The position numbers and the translations under genes were made by a program. The notes under the pieces were generated by a model. It saw nothing but the letters and a program-made list of their open reading frames with translations, was not told the DNA's origin and ran no database searches. A stretch of DNA of 64,000 nt from Planctomycetota bacterium. GTDB taxonomy: Bacteria > Planctomycetota > B15-G4 > SIAN01. Within the stretch, counting starts at the first letter, position 1; each line of letters starts with the position of its first letter. The stretch spans positions 1 through 64,000 of the forward strand of contig JANQQL010000042.1 of NCBI GenBank assembly GCA_028289345.1, written 5' to 3'. Below, in pieces: positions 62,992 to 64,000 of the stretch.

Positions 62992-64000
62992 TTAGCTGCT
63001 GAGTCGCTCGCGAGCGTCGGCAACGCCGGGCGCAGGGAACCCGCGTCCGCTCGCCGCGACTCTCGATAGAGCCGTGAGCCACTCCCACCGGAAGCACGAC
63101 CGCGTGCGGTGGTACTCCTCCACCGCCGTGTGAAAGAACTTTTCGTGGTGAAGCGCGCCGTCTTGGTCCAACAGCGGGTTTGTCAGACCGCGGACCAGCG
63201 GTCCCGGATCACCTCCGGTGGCGCCGTAGCGCTCGGTGAGTGCGGTGGCCAGGGCCTGGTCTCCGTCATCGATGGCCGCAAAAGTGGCATCCAAGAGTTT
63301 CGCTTCCGGCACTCGCTTCGCAGCGTTTCGCGCCCGATCGTGGAACACTCGGGATGGATCGATGTGGTGGGTCTGGCCTGCGGTGTGCCAGGCGGCGGCC
63401 AGCAATGTCGCAACCGCGTTTGGCTCCTCCACGACGTCGGCGATGTGACGCCATGCGTTGGCGGAGTCCGCTGCGTGAATCCCCACCGAAGCCCCATGGA
63501 TCGTTCCCGCCGGTTTGCCTTCCCCGTGGGCGTTGGCGCGGCCAGGATCGTGAAGCAGGAGTCGCACAGAAGCTAAGGAAATCGCTTCCCCGAGCGCCGC
63601 AGGGGAAGTTCCCGTCGCCAGGGTCCGCGCCGCGGTTTCCAAGGCCACATCCCGGTCTTCGGTCATGAAGGTGTTGGCCAGCTCATCCAGTCGTTGGTCG
63701 CTGAGCTTCCCGGTTGCGCCACTTGTTCCTTGGACCAGTCCGTGTTTCGCCATCGCTCGGGGCAGCGTCTTGCGGAGGGACTGGGGGGCCCGGTTGCGCT
63801 CGACCCGGTGGTTCTCTCGTTGCACACACTGGCGCATGGCTTGCAAGAGCAATGTTTCGGTGTGCTCGTTGCCGACGATGCGTCGCAGGTCCCACGAGCG
63901 CCACGCAAGAACGACTTGATGCACATCGATGTTGTCTCGTACCACCGGTTGCAGGGCCGAGAACGCAGCCAGCGGATCTTTTTCGATTTGGCTGGCGAAC
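62992..64000 (-). CDS. Partial CDS, unknown protein (5' end beyond window)
   Basis: The reading frame is open from the stop codon at 62992-62994 to the right edge, so the gene begins outside the window; a GTG at 63945 is internal. The visible 336 residues are mostly helical (RRIVGNEHTETLLLQAMRQC, ALGEAISLASVRLLLHDPGR, HIADVVEEPNAVATLLAAAW). They include several His residues in helical context (NEHTE, HTAGQTHHIDP). I do not recognise the family. There is no signal visible because the N-terminus is missing. It is convergent with the Cys-Cys-repeat lipoprotein, 27 bp apart. Confidence 0.78.
   Translation of the reverse strand, partial: FASQIEKDPLAAFSALQPVVRDNIDVHQVVLAWRSWDLRRIVGNEHTETLLLQAMRQCVQRENHRVERNRAPQSLRKTLPRAMAKHGLVQGTSGATGKLSDQRLDELANTFMTEDRDVALETAARTLATGTSPAALGEAISLASVRLLLHDPGRANAHGEGKPAGTIHGASVGIHAADSANAWRHIADVVEEPNAVATLLAAAWHTAGQTHHIDPSRVFHDRARNAAKRVPEAKLLDATFAAIDDGDQALATALTERYGATGGDPGPLVRGLTNPLLDQDGALHHEKFFHTAVEEYHRTRSCFRWEWLTALSRVAASGRGFPAPGVADARERLSS

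Overview
The window looks like part of the chromosome of a marine-type planctomycete. The sequence is G+C-rich (roughly 60-65% by eye). It carries a planctomycete signature pair, a PSCyt1/DUF1549/DUF1553 protein next to a DUF1501 protein, and a short ECF sigma factor translationally coupled to a TPR-tailed serine/threonine kinase. It also has a formylglycine-dependent sulfatase near a membrane SUMF1-fold protein and many secreted beta-propeller proteins and lipoproteins. Several secreted proteins share a C-terminal module that I associate with the Poly30-like planctomycetes; that placement is inference. I saw no rRNA, tRNA, CRISPR array, insertion sequence or phage structural cluster, so this reads as a stable chromosomal segment.

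Layout. 0.3-2.4 kb: a small Lys/Ala-rich protein and a TlpA-like thioredoxin. 2.5-7.5 kb: the DUF1553/DUF1501 pair. 7.6-15.7 kb: a secreted unknown, an Ntn-type amide hydrolase, a PQQ-like propeller, a carboxypeptidase-regulatory-like repeat protein and a lactonase-fold propeller. 16.1-21.6 kb: two tandem paralogues of exactly equal length (830 aa). Each has three copies of a ~220-residue ThuA/GATase-like domain plus the C-terminal module, with a duplicated leader and intrinsic terminators. 21.9-25.2 kb: the sigma-kinase pair. 25.7-36.1 kb: two SGNH hydrolases (one split by a helical insertion), a Bor-like lipoprotein, an amidohydrolase, an FG-GAP-type propeller and a lipoprotein sulfatase. 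36.4-40.8 kb: a small secreted protein, the SUMF1-fold protein divergent from a second ECF sigma factor, a Fis-type mini-regulator and a two-TM protein. 40.85-48.2 kb: an alanine-rich exported protein whose ribosome-binding site lies in a strong 5' hairpin, then two large lipoproteins (an FG-GAP protein with a beta-rich toxin-like C-terminus, and a glycine-rich surface protein). 48.7-55.1 kb: a TolC-adaptor-RND efflux operon with ATGA overlaps. 55.2-64 kb: an amidohydrolase-TPR fusion, an AraC regulator, a serine hydrolase, a YjbR protein with a histone-like tail, a tail-fibre-like surface protein, an EF-hand protein, a Cys-Cys-repeat lipoprotein and a gene that runs off the right edge.

The genes suggest a cell that invests heavily in envelope and extracellular proteins: polymer esterases, a sulfatase, amide and serine hydrolases and adhesin-like proteins. 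Control runs through ECF sigma factors, a Ser/Thr kinase and small regulators. The most unusual items are the tandem triple-domain paralogues, the C-terminal module shared by four unrelated secreted proteins, the sequestering hairpin at 42032-42078 and the Cys-Cys-repeat lipoprotein at 62617. Start codons were moved downstream of the longest open frame wherever a Shine-Dalgarno (SD) sequence and signal peptide supported it; each case is noted.
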